Assembly (NCBI GenBank): GCA_009782385.1
Contig: WRJE01000006.1
Location: forward strand, 1 to 61,350
Length of the DNA: 61,350 bases
Reading direction: 5' to 3'
Source of the DNA: Oscillospiraceae bacterium
GTDB lineage: Bacteria; Bacillota; Clostridia; Oscillospirales; UBA929
Shown here piece by piece: positions 58,674 through 61,350 of this stretch. A program made the position numbers and the translations under genes. The notes beneath the pieces were generated by a model, which had not been told where the DNA came from, ran no database searches, and saw nothing but the letters and a program-made list of their open reading frames with translations. How positions within the stretch are numbered: position 1 is the stretch's first letter; every line of letters starts with the position of its first letter.

Positions 58674-60701
58674 TTATGCACTCAAACCGATACATTCGCG
58701 TTTTAACTTGCGACGCAACAAATTAAAGAACCAGTCGGAGGGGGCAGAATAATAGTCTTTTGGCAGCGCTGAATAAGCCACAAGACTATCTTTCCCATTT
58801 AATAGAACCTGTCTTTTTTCTTTTAGCGGTTGCATGAGTTCATTTAATGATAAGCGGTAGTGATGACCATTTGTGATGTTAGTATTGTAATACTCTTCAA
58901 CTTCACTACAAAGCATATCGTATGCCTGCACTTTTCTATCTTGCGGTATTTCTTCGAATATTTTCGGTATATCAGCAAGAAACCTTGCATATTCCGGCGC
59001 GGCGTGAACCAATGCGTGACACGACTGCTCTCCGACAAAGAGTGATGTACCGATAGCATTGTCACGCTGAGATAATTGTGTTACTGCTATTCCCGCGTCA
59101 CAGAGCATAATAGTTACGGTGGTAATAACACTTTCTCTCTTTTTAAGTTCGGGAAATTTTTCCTTTATAAAATTACGATACGCGCCATAGGGAAATCCGG
59201 GAAAGGCAGGGTCGTCTGGTTTGGCTTCTACTGATTCACGTTCTTTATTTAGGATGCTTATAAAAAACATACCTATCGTGTTGAAATAATCAGTAGGTGT
59301 TTCGTTTAACCCCTCCTTAATTATATCATCAAATCTATTATCGTTGTTCATGAGCGGTTGGTCAAGAACCACATTGCAATTTTCTGGGGCGAAGAAATCC
59401 CATGCTTTTTCCAAGTCTTCCTCAACATCGGAATCGTTCAACCAGTCGAAAAACGCCTCGGAGCGTATGCCACCATCTGACACCAAGTAGTTCTCTGCAT
59501 CCGAAATGCCAAACCAGTGGTTCATGACATACTTGCCCCAAACATAGCCGGCAGCGAAACGGAGTAAACGATGTGCGGCTAAACGCCCTTCCGAATCTTT
59601 CCATTCATCGGTTGTGACCATTTCTCTCATCAACGACCTTAAATTTTCGGGAAATACCTGCTCGATGGCTGATTCGGACGTACACGCTTTTAGAGATATG
59701 TACGGTATCATAAGGGCAAAACCGGTTTTTGGATTTACATAAAAACGCAACGCGGCTAAAGATATCGCATCTTCTGTGGGGAAAAAACGCATTGCATCAC
59801 GATTTCTAGAATTTGCGATAGGCGGGACTATATAAAACGCTTCTAAGCCGCGTTTAATCATCTGCAAAGATGTGATATTATGATATTCCAATAAAGATGG
59901 GTCATTTAAAGGTGGTCTCAAATCCTCCTGCTCCAAATAACCTTGAACTTCAACCCCATCCAAATAGTCAATAGCTATATTCTTGCCACGAATTTTACCG
60001 AAAAGCTCTATTGCTTTTTCTATCGGAAAGCGGAAAGCCCCTATGTATCCGACATAAGGCTCGCTGCAAGCGTGCATTGCATCGACAAACCTAAAAGACA
60101 TTTCCTCGATTTCTTCTCTAGAATGTAAAACGTCTTTTGTACAACCCCAGTTGACTTCAAACTTTTCGACATTTCGAGTTGCCGATTCTTTAACTACGTA
60201 TTTTTTCCTTTCCCAAACGATTCTGTCGGTTCTATCAATCATTTCCGGATTTTCTTTATTATCTTTCTCGTTCATCATCGCAAGAACGAAAACAGTGAGA
60301 TTATCAGGGTCAACTATATAAACCTTGTTCAAACGCCGGATGCATTCGTCTAAAGAACGTCCGGTCTGAAAGGTATCATCAACTAAGAACGTCTTTAATT
60401 CACGACCGGATTTTCCACACTCATCGAACCATGGGTTCAGCATACGATCATGAGTGATTTTATTAAAATCTACTTGAACCCCATCTGATATTAGCAATGG
60501 TAAGAAAAGACGAACAAGACTCCAAGATTTACGACTCATGAAAACGATAAGGTCATGCGGCTTTGAAAAGACTCCCTTATAGAAATCATATACTTTCGTG
60601 AAAATAGGCTCAGTAAGTACATCGACGAGAATTTCGCGCCGTGTTGTAATCTCACCATCACTTAACCTAGTGTATACTTCTCTTATGTCATGATGGCTCA
60701 T
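58674..60701 (-). CDS. Large protein with a phosphoribosyltransferase-like domain
   Basis: A 675-residue protein. The segment TFLVDDTFQTGRSLDECIRR (about residues 105-125) is a PRPP-binding loop (hydrophobic run, then DD.x.TGxS) of type I phosphoribosyltransferases, preceded by LIVFMSRKSWSLVRLFLPLL, which would be the first strand region. The remaining 500 residues are helical, without a domain I know. Large phosphoribosyltransferase-containing proteins of this sort appear in bacterial conflict systems, so a defence role is possible. No clear Shine-Dalgarno is seen. Lower GC than the phage genes suggests a separate origin. Confidence 0.65.
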   Translation of the reverse strand: MSHHDIREVYTRLSDGEITTRREILVDVLTEPIFTKVYDFYKGVFSKPHDLIVFMSRKSWSLVRLFLPLLISDGVQVDFNKITHDRMLNPWFDECGKSGRELKTFLVDDTFQTGRSLDECIRRLNKVYIVDPDNLTVFVLAMMNEKDNKENPEMIDRTDRIVWERKKYVVKESATRNVEKFEVNWGCTKDVLHSREEIEEMSFRFVDAMHACSEPYVGYIGAFRFPIEKAIELFGKIRGKNIAIDYLDGVEVQGYLEQEDLRPPLNDPSLLEYHNITSLQMIKRGLEAFYIVPPIANSRNRDAMRFFPTEDAISLAALRFYVNPKTGFALMIPYISLKACTSESAIEQVFPENLRSLMREMVTTDEWKDSEGRLAAHRLLRFAAGYVWGKYVMNHWFGISDAENYLVSDGGIRSEAFFDWLNDSDVEEDLEKAWDFFAPENCNVVLDQPLMNNDNRFDDIIKEGLNETPTDYFNTIGMFFISILNKERESVEAKPDDPAFPGFPYGAYRNFIKEKFPELKKRESVITTVTIMLCDAGIAVTQLSQRDNAIGTSLFVGEQSCHALVHAAPEYARFLADIPKIFEEIPQDRKVQAYDMLCSEVEEYYNTNITNGHHYRLSLNELMQPLKEKRQVLLNGKDSLVAYSALPKDYYSAPSDWFFNLLRRKLKRECIGLSA

Positions 60702-61044
60702 AATTTATTGATACCCCCATAAAGACCTCCAACAATTACATTGACAAAAATGGATAAGACCAAAATAAAATCTCTTTAAGATATTATATTCCATTATTTG
60801 CCATTTATGTTCCAAAACATTCATCAGCGTTGTTATTGCTTGTCCCATTATGAACTTTCAAAATATTCCATTACATATTATTATGTATTAGGTAATGCAA
60901 CCGTTTGCGGTTAAACATTGTCGCTGTGTTCAGTTTACAATAAATCACGCGAAAGCACAATAGCGCACATGAACCCCATACATACATTTTTCTGCGCGTA
61001 CGAAGAGTTAAAAAGTTTACGATAAAAGGGTTACAATAACTATT
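60702..61044. other. AT-rich intergenic region
   Basis: 343 bases without a convincing reading frame. An inverted repeat CATTAC...GTAATG with an inner TACATA/TATGTA pair lies near 60870-60898. No consensus promoter stands out. It separates the phosphoribosyltransferase-like gene from the next minus-strand gene and probably holds the promoter of the former. Confidence 0.5.
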
Positions 61045-61335
61045 TCATTCTCGCACTTCTACATCCCCATAGTTGTTGGGATTATACTTTTTTAGTGCGT
61101 TAAATATAAGGTTCAAGCGCGCCTTGCGTATAACATTGTCTGCAGTTTTTGCATAACCTTCCGGCTTGAAAAACATCTCATCGTTTTGTGAGATTTCCAT
61201 TAGTTTTCCTATGTATTCAACGAAGTCATCATCGCTTATTCTATCGGGACTACGGGAAGTATTAAGCATTGCAACTTCTTTCAGATGAACGCAAAGGGCA
61301 TACACATTTTCGAAAGTGCGTAACTCAAGAACCAA
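61045..61335 (-). CDS. Small helical protein, unknown
   Basis: A 96-residue protein (VEYIGKLMEISQNDEMFF and a C-terminal RKARLNLIFNALKKYNPNNY region). The TTG at 61333-61335 is 8 bases after GGAGGGG, which lies at the very edge of the window; a GTG three codons upstream overlaps that site. It may belong to an operon that begins outside the window. No family recognised. Confidence 0.6.
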   Translation of the reverse strand: MVLELRTFENVYALCVHLKEVAMLNTSRSPDRISDDDFVEYIGKLMEISQNDEMFFKPEGYAKTADNVIRKARLNLIFNALKKYNPNNYGDVEVRE

Positions 61336-61350
61336 AACAATCACCCCTCC

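Overview
This window looks like a chromosomal segment of an uncultured Bacillota, probably of class Clostridia. That placement is an inference from strong AGGAGG-type ribosome binding sites, frequent GTG and TTG starts, a truncated gene resembling a common clostridial family, and prophage proteins of gut-Clostridia type. I see no rRNA, tRNA or CRISPR array.

Host part (1-24560). A chemotaxis receptor and a 3391-residue surface protein with a prepilin-like N-terminus lie on the minus strand. A Phd/PIN toxin-antitoxin pair follows. Next comes a histidine operon: hisZ-hisG fused as one gene, hisD, hisC, hisB, hisA, hisF, a hisI-hisE fusion and a PHP-type histidinol phosphatase. The gene for the glutaminase subunit HisH is absent from its usual place between hisB and hisA. 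Three small toxin-antitoxin-like modules (MNT/HEPN, BrnT-like with a partner, DUF4160/DUF2442) sit between hisC and hisB, and the last is translationally coupled to hisB. A HigBA-type pair ends the host part.

Prophage (from about 24560 to at least 58135). A large serine recombinase lies right against the 5' end of a gene that breaks off after about 40 codons, which marks the left end of the integrated element. Then come divergently transcribed XRE regulators with operators, an unusual Mrr-like nuclease, an early region (ParB-like and PAPS-reductase-like pair, HNH endonuclease, HUH replication protein) and a late region. The late region holds small and large terminase, portal, scaffold, decoration protein, capsid, a neck-like protein, a collagen-like fibre, endolysin, holins, a tail spike, several structural proteins and a 2628-residue polyvalent virion protein. 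No tape measure, sheath or tail tube gene is visible, so a short-tailed (podovirus-like) particle is likely. To the right lie three minus-strand genes, including a 675-residue protein with a phosphoribosyltransferase-like motif. Whether they are prophage cargo or host is unclear, and the right attachment site was not found.

The most striking feature is a family of short palindromic elements (about 24-27 bp, GTAGGG + variable stem + loop + stem + CCG), with more than 40 copies on both strands. They occur in intergenic clusters, supply the TAG stop codon of at least eight genes, and are inserted in frame inside many phage genes, where they encode recurring peptides. One such element forms the joint of the HisZ-HisG fusion. 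Two further observations stand out. The Mrr-like nuclease carries a stretch clearly similar to the prophage's own scaffold protein. An 83-codon reading frame with a perfect ribosome binding site lies inside the giant polyvalent gene in another frame and resembles another part of that same nuclease.
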